From: Pontederia crassipes | Taxonomy: Eukaryota; Streptophyta; Magnoliopsida; Commelinales; Pontederiaceae | NCBI GenBank assembly: GCA_030549335.1 | Contig: CM060196.1 | Coordinates: 12,477,501 to 12,541,500, forward strand | Direction of reading: 5' to 3' | DNA: 64,000 bases | Part shown: positions 51,366 to 63,906 of the stretch, piece after piece | How the letters are laid out: each line of letters starts with the position of its first letter | How positions within the stretch are numbered: position 1 is the stretch's first letter | Program-made: the position numbers and the translations under genes | The notes under the pieces: model-generated | What the model saw: only the letters and a program-made list of their open reading frames with translations | Databases searched by the model: none | What the model was told of the DNA's origin: nothing

Positions 51366-52520
51366 TGGCGCTCACCGCACTCATCAACGATGCTCTTGCC
51401 CCCCCCCCCTCACCCACTGCGAAGTCATCACGTCAGAATCGTGAAGTTATGGAGAGCATCTCCACCACTGTCGAGATCCCCAGCTTGGATATTGCCCAAC
51501 GTGCTGCCTGCTGATCTTTTGCGTAGCCTCATCTGCCATTTTGTGAGCACTGTCGTTGCGATGACTCAGCTGCTACTGGAGTTGCCGTCGCTCTGGAACC
51601 TCTGCCAATCCTTGCGTGTGGCTCATCCGAGTAACATCTACTACATATGTTGCTTTGAAGATACTAATGAACGTCTGCAGGTGCTCTCGCGCAACTCGTG
51701 GAACTATCATGGCCGCATTCTGTATCTCGCCGTGGCAAAACCCCTGTTCCACCCCATGGATGAAACACCATCCACTTATCCCACTTAGATCCAGTTGCCA
51801 GGCTTAGCATACGAGATGATCAACTGTGACTCCCTCCTTCGCATTGCAGCCTACTTCGGTACCCCCGGCCGTCGATGAGGAGGCATTATTGCTCGGGACT
51901 GCCAGAGCCTGCGTTGAGCTCTCCTATTCCTCCCCCCTCAAGCAGGGCGGCTGGCTCCAAAACCCTGTAAGTCAAAGGTCTTTCAACGTATCCAATATGA
52001 AAATCTCCCGCTTTTCTATTTCAGATGTGGATGTCAGTCATCAGCTGGAATCCTGCTCCTCCTCGGCGCCTACGGGTTCGGTGCTCCTCTTCGGCCCGTG
52101 GCTCCATCCTGCACCTTGGCGTCTGCCCACCGCCTCACGACGAGATCCTCCCACCCCGGCTGCCGCCACCATTGAACTGGGTTCCATCCTCACTGTCGCG
52201 GCTGAACCGATTCTCGACACCAACCCGCCACCGGTTCAGTCACTACCAAATCTCAATCGTCCGCCGCTTACGAACGGGTATCTCTCCTCTAACGGATACA
52301 ATACTAACAGCTCTCTTCCCTCTCTGCGGGATGATGACGTGTGTCCACCTTCATGCGGATCACTGATGTGTCTTGCATCGACGGACTCCTGCCCACTATC
52401 TCAGGCCATCGATCTGCGCGCAGGGGTCTCATCCGTAAATCCTCACCCTGTGTTTCTTCGCCCCTCCCACAGATCGCTCACGTGTCACGCATCCGCCCAC
52501 ACACCCACTCATACCTGATG
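51366..52520 (+). pseudogene. L1 ORF1 (DUF4283-like), frameshifted
   Basis: ATG at 51366 opens the frame MALTALINDALA. After a shift the pattern of plant L1 ORF1/gag DUF4283 appears: FEDTNERLQVLSRNSW, then IQLPGLAYEMINCDSLLRIAAYFGTP. After another shift near 51865 comes ARACVELSYSSPLKQGGW. The order of these blocks is that of intact plant LINE ORF1 proteins. Several shifts and stops show it is not functional. Downstream is a Pro/Ser-rich tail. Confidence 0.75.
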
Positions 52521-52899
52521 CCTCATGTGGATCGCTTACGTGTCATCATCCGCCCACACATCCACCCACCCACCCCCCACCCCCCAGATCACACCATGTA
52601 CCCCTACCTCTTCTTCTCCTCTTGAGCCACTCGACAAAAACTCCCTACCTTTCCCCCTTTCGGACTTTCCCCCTCTTAGCTCACCCTCTCCCCTCCCTCC
52701 TCTCCCAACACCAAAACTTTGAAACCTCGCTGCCCTGCTCCAGCCTCTGTCCCCACCATAATGCGCCTCCCTGCCCTTGCGTCTAGGCGTCGGCCGGGTC
52801 CTCTCTGCTCCCCAGCCCCTCGAACTGCACCTCGTCCGCTCGTGGATACATCCCTTTGTACCCCGACTGCCTCACATCTTGATATGGTTCAATCGATCA

Positions 52900-55800
52900 C
52901 TGAATGCTTCCAGCGGGCAAGCCGACCCGCCTCCCCCACATCTCTTTCCGGCTTGGAAGACGACGAGCAGACTGTGTTTGCAGCCATCATCCTGACCTCA
53001 TTCTCTTAGTGGACACCCATGCCACCGCGGCTAACTCACAGCGTGTCATCCGGCGTCTTGGCAATCAATGGACCGGCACTTACCAGGTCGGCACTGGTGT
53101 TTTCGGGGGCATCCTGCTTGCCTGGGGGCCCGCACACCTACAGATAACTAGTATCTCTATGATACCGTAGGTCCTCCACGCGGTAGTCTCGGATGGTTCC
53201 TTCCCTTTTCTCCTTTCTGGGATTTACACAAGTGTTATTCCTCTTTCTCGTATGGATTTATGGAATTCCCTTTTGGCTTTATCTCTTGATGAGATTTTAC
53301 TCGGTGATTTCAACATGGTTTTACATTCCTCTCATAAGCGGGGTGGCTTCCTTTTCGCCCCAACCGGGCCTCCCGCTCGCTCGACTTGCTCATCTCTCAA
53401 TAAAGCCTTTTTGATATCCCTCCCTCTGGCTCTCCTTACACATGGTGTAACAATAGTTGTGGGAGAGCTCGCATTCTCTGTCGCCTTGATCGTTGTCTGG
53501 TCAACCATCACTAGCTTTGTGCTTTCCCTTCTCTCACCCTTCGTACTCTCGATCGTATCGCATCCGACCACGCTCCTCTCATCTTCGAAACAAATCATCT
53601 CTCTCCAAAACCCTGCCTCTTCCGCTATGAGCATTTCTGGCTTGAGTATGAGGAGTCGCAAGAGATCGTTCGCCGGGAATGGCTCCCAGGAATCTGACAC
53701 ACCCCCTGACCTTGCCATCGCAAACTCTCTACGTAACATCCATCACAAGACCTTGTCATAGAATAAGCAATGTCTTGGTCACCTCAAAACCCGTATTGAG
53801 GCCACCAAAATCTGCATCCGCAACCTAGAACTCCAGGACACCACTTCCGCCCTCTCACCTTCATATTTCTCCTCCGTTCGCGTGTTGTATAACCTCCACG
53901 CCGCACTTCTATGACAAATCAATCCCAAGTGGTGGAGCAAGGCCCAGGTTCGCTGGTTCCACCATGGTGACCAAAACACATCCTTCTTCCACCTTTCAAC
54001 TATGGCGTGTCATCGCGCAAACCTCATCTCCACCATCCAAGTGCCCGGTGGACAGGTCCTGTCCACGGATATTGACATCCGTAGTGCCTTCGCCCATCAT
54101 TATGCAATGCTCTGGCATGACGACCCTTGCTCCGCCATTGACTTACGCCTGTGGCCCACCTTACCCACACTCCCTCAATCCTGGTGCCCTTCCCTCACTC
54201 GGCCGCTCTTGGCCCCGGAGCTCCTCTCCGCGCTTCAGGCAATGTCACCTGGCGAGGCCCCGGGCCCAAATGGCTTTATCACGGAGTTTTTTCGTCATCA
54301 CTTAGCCATTGTTGTCCACCAAGTTTTCCATACACTTGAGAATTTTTTTGCTACTGGCATCATGCCCCGAGATTGGGGAGACACTTCTCTCATTTTTATT
54401 CCAAAAAAGCCCAACCCCCAGCTTGTCACTCATTGTCAACCAATCGCCCTCTGCAACATACTTTATCACCTCCTAGCAAAAATTCTCGCCGAACGTTTAT
54501 GCCCTGTCATGTCCTCCATCATTGATAGATGTCAATCGGCTTTCCTCTCTGACCGCTAGATCTAGGATAACATTTTCATCGTTCAAGAATTGGTTCACTC
54601 TATGACTCATGGGCGCACTAAGCATATGCTTATTAAAGTTGACATGGACAAGGCGTTCGATAAAGTTTCCTGGACTGCCAGCATTAACGTCCTCTCGTTG
54701 ATGAACTTTCCTACCTCCTTCATTGTCTAGATCAAAAGTTGTATCTCCGCGCCCACTTTCACCTACTGTGTCAATGGAGCCCACTCGGCTCCCTTTCGCA
54801 GCCACCGAATGTTCTGTCAGGGCAACCCCCTCTCACCCTACCTCTTCATCTTAACATCACAACTATTCACTGGGATCATCCAATCTGCCATTGCGCACGG
54901 CACCCTGCGCCCATTCCGGATCAACCAATTCCATCTAAGACATTTATTCTACACTGATGATCTAATCATTGTGGCTTCGGCCTCTATTCACAACTGTCGC
55001 CAAAAATCAAACTCCTCTTCCAGCGCTACTACATGCTCACTGGTCAACACCCGAACCTCGCCAAGTCACAACTCTTTCTTCCTCCTAAGTTTAATCATAA
55101 TCATCAGAATCACATTCAGCATGGTCTACATATTACCATCGGATCTTTCCCATCCCAGTACTTAGGTGTTCCCATCACATACAAGCGCCTCACCTCCCCC
55201 CAACAAATGTTCCTTCTTAATCATGTGAAAAACCTCCTCATCAACTCTGTCCTGAACTCTATCTCGGTCTACGCATTTTCCTCTATTAACATCTCTATCG
55301 GTCCTATCTCCACCATCAATAAACTCACGCGTTGTTTCCTCTGGGCCTTCATCTCCTTAATTGGCCTACCGTCCAATCCCACAAGCACCTCGGTGAGTTG
55401 GGTGTCTAAAACTTATCCGCTATCCATACTTCACTCATGGTCAAACGCTTCTTTGCTGTCCCTCAACTCTCACTCTGACCTCTGGTCGCAACTTGTCCTA
55501 CAAAAATACCCTCCTCCCCACCCTTCGGCGCCTCCCCCCATGGTCGCTGATCAGCGCCGCCTCTCTTGGCCGTGGCGCATGCTCCTTTAGTGCGTCTCCA
55601 CTGTCAACCTGGGCATGCAACGCCTTATCGGGAATGACCTCTCCACCAGCTTGCTCGAGGATCCTTGGCTCCTTGACATTCCCTTGAACTGCTTGCCCAC
55701 CTTCATCACTACTGATATCACCTTAACCACTATGACCGTGAGCTCCCTCATCCTCAATGGCTCCTGGGATCATACTGCTTTGTCGCTCTATTTTGGAAAT

Positions 55801-56929
55801 GCCTTGATCGCTCGCATCACATCCATTTATTTGCCTGTCTCATCCGGGGATGATACGTGGATCTGGACGTGCGACACTCATGGTTGTCCGCGTGCCAGTA
55901 GCGTCTATAGATTCATTACTTGCATGTCACGCCCGTCAGTGTGCATGGTAGGATGGACTAGAAGTTGTTGTGGCGCATTCCGGTCTCTCCCAAGGTCTTA
56001 CATTTTGCTTGGAAGCTCCTCCATCCTAAACTACCTACTCGGTCCCTCATTCACCGTTTCTCACAACAAACATTAACCCTGACTTCCCTTTTGTAGCCTT
56101 GACTCTGAAACGCCAACGCCCTCATATTTCTCCTATTTGGACCAACTTACAGGAGCACCTCCGCTTCCATTTCTCCTTGTTTGAGTCCTGGCACTCTAGC
56201 GCTTGGCTCTCCGAGGGGGCGCACCTCCATCCACGCGCCCGTCTCACCATCCTTGCATGTATTGTCTACACCCTTTGGGGGATTTGGAATGCGCGGAACA
56301 ATTGGGTTTTCTCTTCCACATAAGCCACCACCCGCCCGATCATTATGCGGGCCCTAGCAAGTTGTAATGAATATGCTAACGCCCACAAATCTGAGGACAC
56401 CCCCACCAGTGACCCCATTTGGGTGAGGTGGGAGCCCCCGCCGATCGAATGGTGTAAGTTGAACACCGACGGATTGTTTGTGGTCCATCCGTTCCCGGGG
56501 GAGCAGGCTTCATTATCCGCTCTCACTCCTCTTTTGTCTGTGCAGATGCTCTTCGCCGCTGCTTTTCCATTGTGCTTGAAGCTGAGGCCTGGGGCCTTCA
56601 CTAAGGGCTCCAACATTGCGTTGATCACGGTATCTCACATCGAGAGCGACTCCTCCAACTTGATCGATATCATTCACCCGCGCACTCCACGGCCACCTGC
56701 TGCCCCGCCATGGCTCATCACTAACCTCATCGCTGACATCCGCGCACTTCTGGACACTATTCCTTTTTTGAAAATCACACATGTATACCGGGAGTCCAAT
56801 CGGACTGCCGATTTTTTAGCAAATTTTGGCCGATCGGCCAATGCCGATCTTTTTTGGGAGAACTCGTCACTGTCGGGCCTCCGTAGTATTTTGTACGCGG
56901 ACTATTCTGGTTTACTAATTAATAGATAA
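52900..56929 (+). pseudogene. L1 ORF2: endonuclease, reverse transcriptase, RNase H (broken)
   Basis: Endonuclease pieces: ILLVDTHATAANSQRVIRRLG near 53010, GGILLAWGPAHL near 53110, LLGDFNMVLHSSHKRGG near 53300, and YTWCNNSCGRARI in another frame near 53440. Reverse transcriptase: LSALQAMSPGEAPGPNGF near 54225, GDTSLIFIPKK near 54380, the AFDKVSW segment near 54655, and the catalytic box as FYTDDLII at 54947-54970 (most L1 elements have FADD). RNase H at 56345-56929: NTDGLF, ESDSSNLIDII and HVYRESNRTADFLANFG. In-frame stops (for example after FLSDR at 54557) and shifts make it inactive. Confidence 0.88.
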
Positions 56930-56953
56930 CCCTTTACCTTTTCAAAAAAAAAA

Positions 56954-57223
56954 CTAGCATCATTGAATTACAATTTCTCACGGAAAAAAAGAGTGTTTAT
57001 ATTTCGATGTAATTGGTTTGATGTGTATGACAAAGAAAGAGGGATAAGAAAAGATGAATATGATATTGTAAGTGTTAATCGTGGACGATATTTGAAAACA
57101 AATGAGCCTTTAATTCTTACCAATCAAGCATCACAAGTTTTTTATGCCATTGATCTTTCCAATAAAGGGTGGCATGTTTTTCAAAAGGTGCAACCTCGTG
57201 ACACTTTTAACATCGTGCAATAA
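56954..57223 (+). pseudogene. CACTA TNP2-type transposase, last part
   Basis: Resumes directly after the LINE: TSIIELQFLTEK, then VFIFRCNWFDVYDKERGIRKDEYDI, LKTNEPLILTNQASQVFYAIDL and WHVFQKVQPRDTFNIVQ with a stop at 57221-57223. This is the C-terminal block of CACTA TNP2-like transposases, so the two halves were one gene before the LINE arrived. Confidence 0.9.
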
Positions 57224-57489
57224 GTGAATGAAGTAGACAACACTAGAAATTTTACACAGAATATTGATGAAGCTGCAGTATTTTTTTAATGAACAAATCA
57301 TTTTTAATTGTTTATGTTTTCATTATGTTGATAATCAATATCATCACATTCTTTTCTAACTTGTTTATTTTCTACCTAAAAAACATCATGTAAGTTTGTC
57401 CTTCAATACAATTGTGTGCAGTTATCTACCTTTCATGAATATGCCTCTCAAAATGGATAACATGATTTTTTCTCTCTGATTGTGTTCAT

Positions 57490-58850
57490 ATCATCTAAAG
57501 ATGTGTAGGTTCAAGTGCTAATCAAAAAAAGAGAAAAGTGAGGAAAAAATAAATGCAAAGATGTAGCAAGCCTTCCTAGTGGTAAAAAACTGATAGTGAT
57601 ATTTTATAACAACCACACAGTTGGAGAAAATCATAAGTCATTTTTAAGACATTTGGAAAAAATTATTCGTGACCAAAATATATGCCCATTGCGTGTACGT
57701 GCATGAAAAGAAATTGGAGAAATTGAGAAAGAACACGTGTGGGAAACTATTGTGATAATGTATCTAACATGTTCAATTTATGTTATTTCATTTGTTATGC
57801 AAGTTTATACAGGATTATTGTACGTCTAAATCAACTAATTAAATATATGTATTTGATGTTTCACTTTTTAGAATAAATTCGAGAGTGATGAGATGGACAT
57901 GCATAAAGAAAATATTTTTGACCATATAAAAGAATTATGGAACAAGTGGAGAGGTAGTATGCATATCATGTACGTAAAAGGTAAAACAATTGCAGATGCA
58001 GTAAAAAATATTCCAAATGGAATAGAAAAGAGAGATTGGAAATGGTTGGTCAAAGAATCCTACCATAGCAAAAGTTTTAAGGTTTGTATCAATATGAAAT
58101 ATTAATACGTTGATAAAATGCTTGCATGTATTTAGTATGTATATTTTCACTTATAAAACTATTATAAATTTAAATGTCATCCTTTATGAGTTGTTAATTT
58201 AGGAATCAAGTGAGAGGAATGCTAGATCAGAGCTAAGATGAGCATGTTTCATCAATTTGGGAGTATGGCGATTCGAGAAATTATATATCAGCAGGTGAAC
58301 TACTAATAGTTAATTAACAATGTGTGCTTATATTTTATTTGATATTGTTTGATTTTTTAAATATGTAGGGAGGCAAAGATGGTAATCCGTCAGATATAGG
58401 AATAATTTTTTTTTGAAACATGAAAAAAGGATCATTGATCTCGCAGCAATTTACATTTAATTATTCATTTATGTTCACTTGAATATTTGGTAAAAAGTTG
58501 CACTTATTTTTTTCTTGTTCATTTATAGGCTGAAATTCAAGAATTTGTTCGATTGAAACCGACACTTACACCTATAGAAGTAGTAGAGAGATGTTTTGGA
58601 TTTCAAAATCATAACCATGTCGTTGGCTTTGGAGGTGGAATAAAGGTAAAAGATTTGAGAGGAACAAATTCAAAAAGTGCACTACTAAATGAGTTGTGGG
58701 TCACTCAACAAGAGAACAAGTCTTTTCAAGAGGATAATGAGTTTTGAGGAAACGCATGAAGGAAATTCAAATGCAACAACTACTGCAACATTGCTTTGGA
58801 CAATCTAATGCGCAAAGTCCAGCAACACAGGGATCAGACAATGAAAACTA
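57490..58850 (+). pseudogene. Second CACTA ORF (En/Spm Transposase_24-like), broken exons
   Basis: Pieces of the smaller plant En/Spm transposase-type protein in correct order: GKKLIVIFYNNHTVGENHKSF near 57580, NIFDHIKELWNKW then EKRDWKWLVKESYHSKSF in 57908-58080, ESSERNARSELR near 58205, a GGKDGNPSDI block near 58370, and AEIQEFVRLKPTLTPIEVVERCFG through GGIKVKDLRGTNS at 58531-58670. Intron-like gaps begin with GT and end with AG around several pieces. Stops between them show decay. Confidence 0.7.
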
Positions 58851-59339
58851 AATGGATTATTTTATGTTCTCTCTTAAATTGCCTTATTTATTTATAAGTT
58901 ATTATTTTTCATTTCGTTGTTAATTCAATAGTCATTGCACATTTATTACAAAATGTTATATAACAAGTTATTTTGTAAACTTTACAGATTTTGAAGATAT
59001 GGAAAGAAAGAGATACAATTCAAAGCTCAAACAAGTTATTTTGCTTTTAGAATAGTGTTCATTTTTTGAGGGAAGGAAGAAGATTGATGGGTTAAAAAAT
59101 TTGAATTCTAAATGTTATTGATCTTGACTTTTTTGTGAACATTTCTTTGCATGGATAATTATTCTTTTTTGAAGTTATATAAATAATCCATTGTGGTAAA
59201 TTAATTTAACTTTTGTATTATAGTTTGTGAGTTTGTTTTTAGTTGAATGATTGTTGAGAAAGTGCGTTGTAGATCATATGTTATTTAAATCAATGTTTGA
59301 TAAAGTTCATGGCCATTACATAACTTTAAAGACTGCTTT

Positions 59340-60030
59340 ATTTATGGTTGTTATTGAGTTTTAACGATCAGATTAATGGTCATGAATGATTATTAACGAC
59401 AAAGATTATAATGGCCATTAATGCATTTAACGATGATCTAGATGGTCACTCTATGGATTTAACAATTGGATCATTTTTTGTCATTGATACTTTTAACGAT
59501 GGAATTATTAGCCGTTGAAGATTATTAACGACAAAGATATTTATCGTCATTAATGTATTTGATGACCAACTAAATGGTTCTTATATTGATTTAACGGTCA
59601 GATTTTTTCTAGTCATTAATGACTTTTAACGATGGGATTACTAGTCGTTGAAGATTATCAATGACAAAGATATTTCTCGTCATTAATGTATTTGACGACT
59701 AGTTAAATGGTCCTTATATAGATTTAACAGTCGAATGTTTTTTGTCATTGATGACTTTTAACGACGGGATTACTTGTCGCTGAAGATTATCAACGACAAA
59801 GATATTTCTCGTCATTAATTTGTTCGACGACCAACTAAATGGTCCTTATTTAAATTTAACGACCAGATGTTTTCTGGTCGTTGATGACTTTTAACGGCCG
59901 ACACCTTTAAGTCGTCATTATTGACTTTTAACGACAGCATCTATAATGACCAGTGATGACAGAAAATGCTAGTTGCTGATGACCAATAACGATCGGATTT
60001 TGAGTATTAATGACCAGATTTTCCTTCGCT
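59340..60030 (+). repeat. CACTA subterminal tandem repeats (period about 132 bp)
   Basis: The unit containing gatttaac recurs at 59456, 59588, 59721 and (as aatttaac) 59853. Each unit carries palindrome-like ggtcattaa...ttaacgacc motifs in both orientations. Such arrays near CACTA ends are known binding sites for the element's TNPA-like protein; that role here is inferred. Confidence 0.85.
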
Positions 60031-60035
60031 AATGA

Positions 60036-60830
60036 TTTAATTAGTTGTAATCTATAATTTATTTGAATAGAATTAGTGTTAGCTTTTCTTTCTCTGCTTT
60101 CGCCTTTCCCCATTTTCTTCTTTTTCCCTCATCCATTTCTCTCTTTTGGCGACATCCAACATCGATTGCCAACTTCAGGCGAATGGTCTTTGAGCTCATG
60201 ATTCGTGACATCAGAGCTGAGTACTTAATTAGCGATCCGAGTGAGTTTTTTTCACGCCGTTGACCTTCGTTGTTTGCTACTGGGACTCGTCGCCGATCTT
60301 CTTTTATCTTCATCGTCGCTAGACGAAACTTCAGCAGTCTACAATGGCTCCTGCGAGTCCGGGCAATGGCAGTGGCAACTTTCGTGAAGCTCATCGTCAA
60401 GCCACGCGCCAAGACAATGACGTATGTTTTCACTGATTTCTTCCAATTTACTTCTAGCGCCATTCCGAGTTGATCCACTATGATCAAGCATGTCGATGCA
60501 CACCGGGTTGTTCATCATCTTTTCATCCACCATTATTTTCTCTTCTTCGGCTTCTTTCGTCAATGATCGAAGTTTGTTGTCTTCCAAACGCTACGATTTC
60601 TTTGTATCATTTCAGAATTAGTTCAAACAGAGCTGCTGATTGTAATGGATGAGCTAATTAGTTGTAATACGTAATTCATTTTGAATAGAATTAGTGTTAT
60701 TCTTTGCTTCTGCCTCTTCCCCATTTTCTTCATTTTCTCTCCATTTCTTTCTTCTGGTAATGTCCAACGTTGATTGCGAACTTCAGGCGAGTGGTCTTGG
60801 AGCTCAGGATTCTTGACAGATAGTCGTGAT
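60036..60830 (+). repeat. Direct repeats of about 165 bp, 615 bp apart
   Basis: Sequence at about 60036-60210 (gctaatgatttaattagttgtaat..., a C/T-rich leader, then aacttcaggcgaatggtctt) recurs at about 60651-60815 with roughly 80-85% visible identity. Between the copies a GC-richer block includes a short ATG frame at 60343 (MAPASPGNGSGNFREAHRQA) followed by a donor-like GTATGT, perhaps a first exon of a transposon or captured gene. Unassigned. Confidence 0.6.
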
Positions 60831-63800
60831 CTTTCCATGGTGGTTGTGATCGTAATGCAAATATCGTGGCTACTACACCAAAATTAGATTATTCGACTAA
60901 TTAGTTAATCCTATCAAATATTGATTTTTTGACTAGTTGAGTTTTGATATTCCAAAGAGTAGCTCCATGGTTAATTGAGTCAAGTACCTTCATGATTTCT
61001 ATCATTAATCATACATTCTTATCTATACAAGCTTCCGTTATGATTATACAATTAAATTCACCATGGACTTATGGATGGCTTCTCCTTCTCTCATTTGAGT
61101 ATTTGAAGTCCCTTACGATGTGATAGATCAAATCTGTCATAAAACAATAATTGCTTCTACTTGCGGATTTGAGCATTTCAAACTTTACACTCCTGATATG
61201 AAAGATTAAGATCTCCATTACATATAATCCAAAAATAGAGTTATAATTAAGCACAATAAGAGATAAAAAATATGAATAAAGTGCTTTTGTATTATAAGTT
61301 GACAACGGTCAATTAGGAAGATGAAAGATCCTTCATTGATCAAAAGAGAGGCAAAAGACATTTCACCGGCCTTTCTTTTAGGAAGATAAAAGATTTACCT
61401 TATCATGTTGAAAATTTTCACCTTACTCGAAAGACGCTTCATGACCCTTAAGTGAACTTAACTATAGTTCACACAGGTTAATCTTATTGATGATTTTTTT
61501 TTCACTATGTGATTGGTTATTCTTTAGATCACATTTTTGTCATTCATATCATCACAATTATTCTCATCATTACTTTTATCGATTATGATGCTTTATTTTG
61601 TTCATGATATTATTGCTTATGATACATTACTATATTTCCACATATCATTATGTACTAGGCATCAAGAGGATGTTCATCTTCTTTTCAGTAATATTGCAAA
61701 TGACAACCCAACATAGGTTCAGAGATTATGACGTGGGCGGTAGCTTCACCCATGATGGCATATGCACAAGGGTTCGAGCTTCATTTTTTGTTTTGTCTAT
61801 TTGAGTTATACTTGTTTATGGTAAACTTCTTTTTTTTAATCAGCCAGTGTATGAGAACTAGTGCCGACGGACGAGGTTCAACTCATATGGCGTTAAAGAA
61901 CGTCCTATCCATAAGTTGGAGGTCAATCCACTTTCGAGCCTAACTAATCCGATTAGATTGTCTTACGTCGCATGCCTAATGATGACAAGTGAGACTCTAA
62001 CAAAAAAATTTATATTTATAAGAATTAAAACTCAAAACCCTACTTAAATGAGGAGAGCCTCTTATTGAGATACCTAACATGCACCTATGATATTTCATAA
62101 GACTTTCGCATCCTTATTGTAATGTACCACGTTTTAAAAAAAGCAAATAATTCAAAATGCAATCTCTAACCCCTCCCACCATCTCACAAAATCATGAGAA
62201 TTAATGGTCAGAATATTTCTCTTTGTTGCCTTTTCCTCTCATTTCTCCATCTCTTCTTCTCCCTCTCATTTTCATTCCTTGTTGTTGTTCTCTCTGCTCC
62301 TGCTCCCTTGTGCTCGGCCAGAAATAGAAGGAAGAAGTGCTGCAGGTTTTTCAAGTGTTGGCAATGCAATAGGATGCCGAGGAAGAAGCTGAGGACAATT
62401 CATTGTAAGAAGAATAGAAATTGTCGAAAAGAGGTGCATTTTTGGGATCTATCTAATAGATAAATTCCTGGGAGAACTTGCATGTTTTTAAGGATGAGAT
62501 TAAGATTAAAATCACATATGTAGATCCTATTTGACTATAAAAAAAATAATTGGCATAAATTCGGATTACTAGATCTATCGATTATTCTTTGTACGTGCAG
62601 TTCTTTTCTCCACTGTCCATCGAGAGAAATGCTTAAGAAATGTCATGATGACCTTAGTTATGATTATCATGTTCTCAAATAGTGTTAAAAGTGTCTTTGA
62701 ATAGGTCAAGGTGCTATTGTTCATGCAATTTTTTTTGTATGTCTAAATATTAAAAACAGATGCGTGTATTCTGGCCGTTAGATAAATACAAAAGTGAAGT
62801 TATAGATAGAATTCTTAAAAGGCTTATTTTGGGCCAATCCGAACAGTGGTGCGATGAAGAATTTCTGCATCACCTCATAATGTGTTAAAAACAATTAGGA
62901 TGATGTGCCGATCACATCCAAATCTCAAGATTAAAGTTGTCGTTCAACTCAAGATTTGCATGTTCATGCCTATTGTATCTTGGAATAAACATTTATGTCA
63001 TTTGACATCCTATTTTATTGTTAATTAGAGTTATTAGTACACTAAATGCATCTCTTGGTCGACGTACCGTGCACCATCACTATATAATTGCTACAGTGAT
63101 TATTCACTTAGTAAGGTGGAGAGATCATGTCACTGGTGCATTAATGGCACCAAATGATGTACTCTGCCACTGTACTGTAGCATCTTGTAGAATTTGTGTT
63201 GATCTTCTCATTTGGCTATAGGTGTTATTTTGTTCGTACTTGATATCTTATGTCCATATAGTTAATCCATTCTCTAATCCAATTGTTTGACAAAGTCGAA
63301 ATGCAGACTTTGTTAATATCTCCTTAATGATAATCATGTTCCTACTCAAATTATCCTGTCGAGCTTTATTTATATGATTTTATTTTGATTTCAGTAGTAT
63401 GGACCTATTATCCATTATCATTGGAACTCTAAAAATGGTTATAGTTTAAATGAGATAGAAATATGAAAGGATGATCATTATTATGCCATTATCAAACCAA
63501 AGAATACTAATTTCCCCCTTGGACGACCGCTCAACTTTTAGGCGTCCGATATGTGAACAGAAAGAATATGATTTTAATTGAACCCTTCTGATTTGTTAAG
63601 CTTTTGTTCATCCTGATTGATATTGAATGATATCAACTTAAAGATGAGTCGAAACCATACTCCATACAGTCTTGATCCATCTATGTGATCGAGAGAGGCT
63701 CATGCTTATAAGACAAGATGGAAGGTTACCATATGTCCTATCTAGATGAGAGTCTCTCCTTACAGATATTTTCGTTTTACACGAGGTCATCTTGCCCGAC

Positions 63801-63906
63801 GGAACACTCACCGTGTCACTGATCCCCCACTAGTCCACCATGGTTTAAATAGTTGGACCCTTGATTGCATGCAATTATATTTCCTAAAAGTGGAGAGCTC
63901 TCCTAA
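60831..63906. other. AT-rich region without a recognised gene
   Basis: No frame longer than about 90 codons and nothing I recognise, apart from the possible secreted peptide near 62194. Probably decayed repeats. Confidence 0.45.
62194..62463 (+). CDS. Possible small secreted cysteine-rich peptide (speculative)
   Basis: 89-codon frame. Residues 10-35 are strongly hydrophobic (SLCCLFLSFLHLFFSL...), like a signal peptide with a plausible cleavage near SAPAPLCSA. The predicted mature part is short, basic (many Arg and Lys) and has six cysteines: CC, CWQC, and two more. That layout resembles plant cysteine-rich peptides, but the spacing fits no class I know. No promoter or homologue can be shown, and a frame this size can occur by chance, so it may be spurious. 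Confidence 0.18.
   Translation: MRINGQNISLCCLFLSFLHLFFSLSFSFLVVVLSAPAPLCSARNRRKKCCRFFKCWQCNRMPRKKLRTIHCKKNRNCRKEVHFWDLSNR

Larger units (their letters stand above)
51198..56951 (+). mobile_element. Full-length but decayed L1-type LINE with RNase H
   Basis: Inserted in the CACTA transposase between codons for the same Thr-Ser-Ile: aactagtatta at 51187-51197 and aactagcatca at 56952-56962 are the target duplication (9 of 11). It contains, in order, a C-rich 5' leader, ORF1 with a DUF4283-like domain, ORF2 with endonuclease, reverse transcriptase and a C-terminal RNase H, then a short 3' UTR and an A-tail at 56944-56953. Its GC content is far higher than that of the surrounding CACTA. Confidence 0.9.
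44811..60034 (+). mobile_element. Decayed CACTA (En/Spm) transposon with nested insertions (about 15 kb)
   Basis: Contains CACTA transposase relics in order (TNP2-type 47475-57223, then a second En/Spm-type ORF at 57490-58850) and subterminal sequence rich in ggtcattaacgacc-like motifs at both sides (44840-45010 and 59340-60020). The left end may be CACAACAATAAAAGG at 44811 and the right end ttttccttcgctaatg at about 60034. Neither is an intact CACTA terminus, so the boundaries are approximate. A MITE and an L1 LINE sit inside the transposase gene. Confidence 0.65.
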
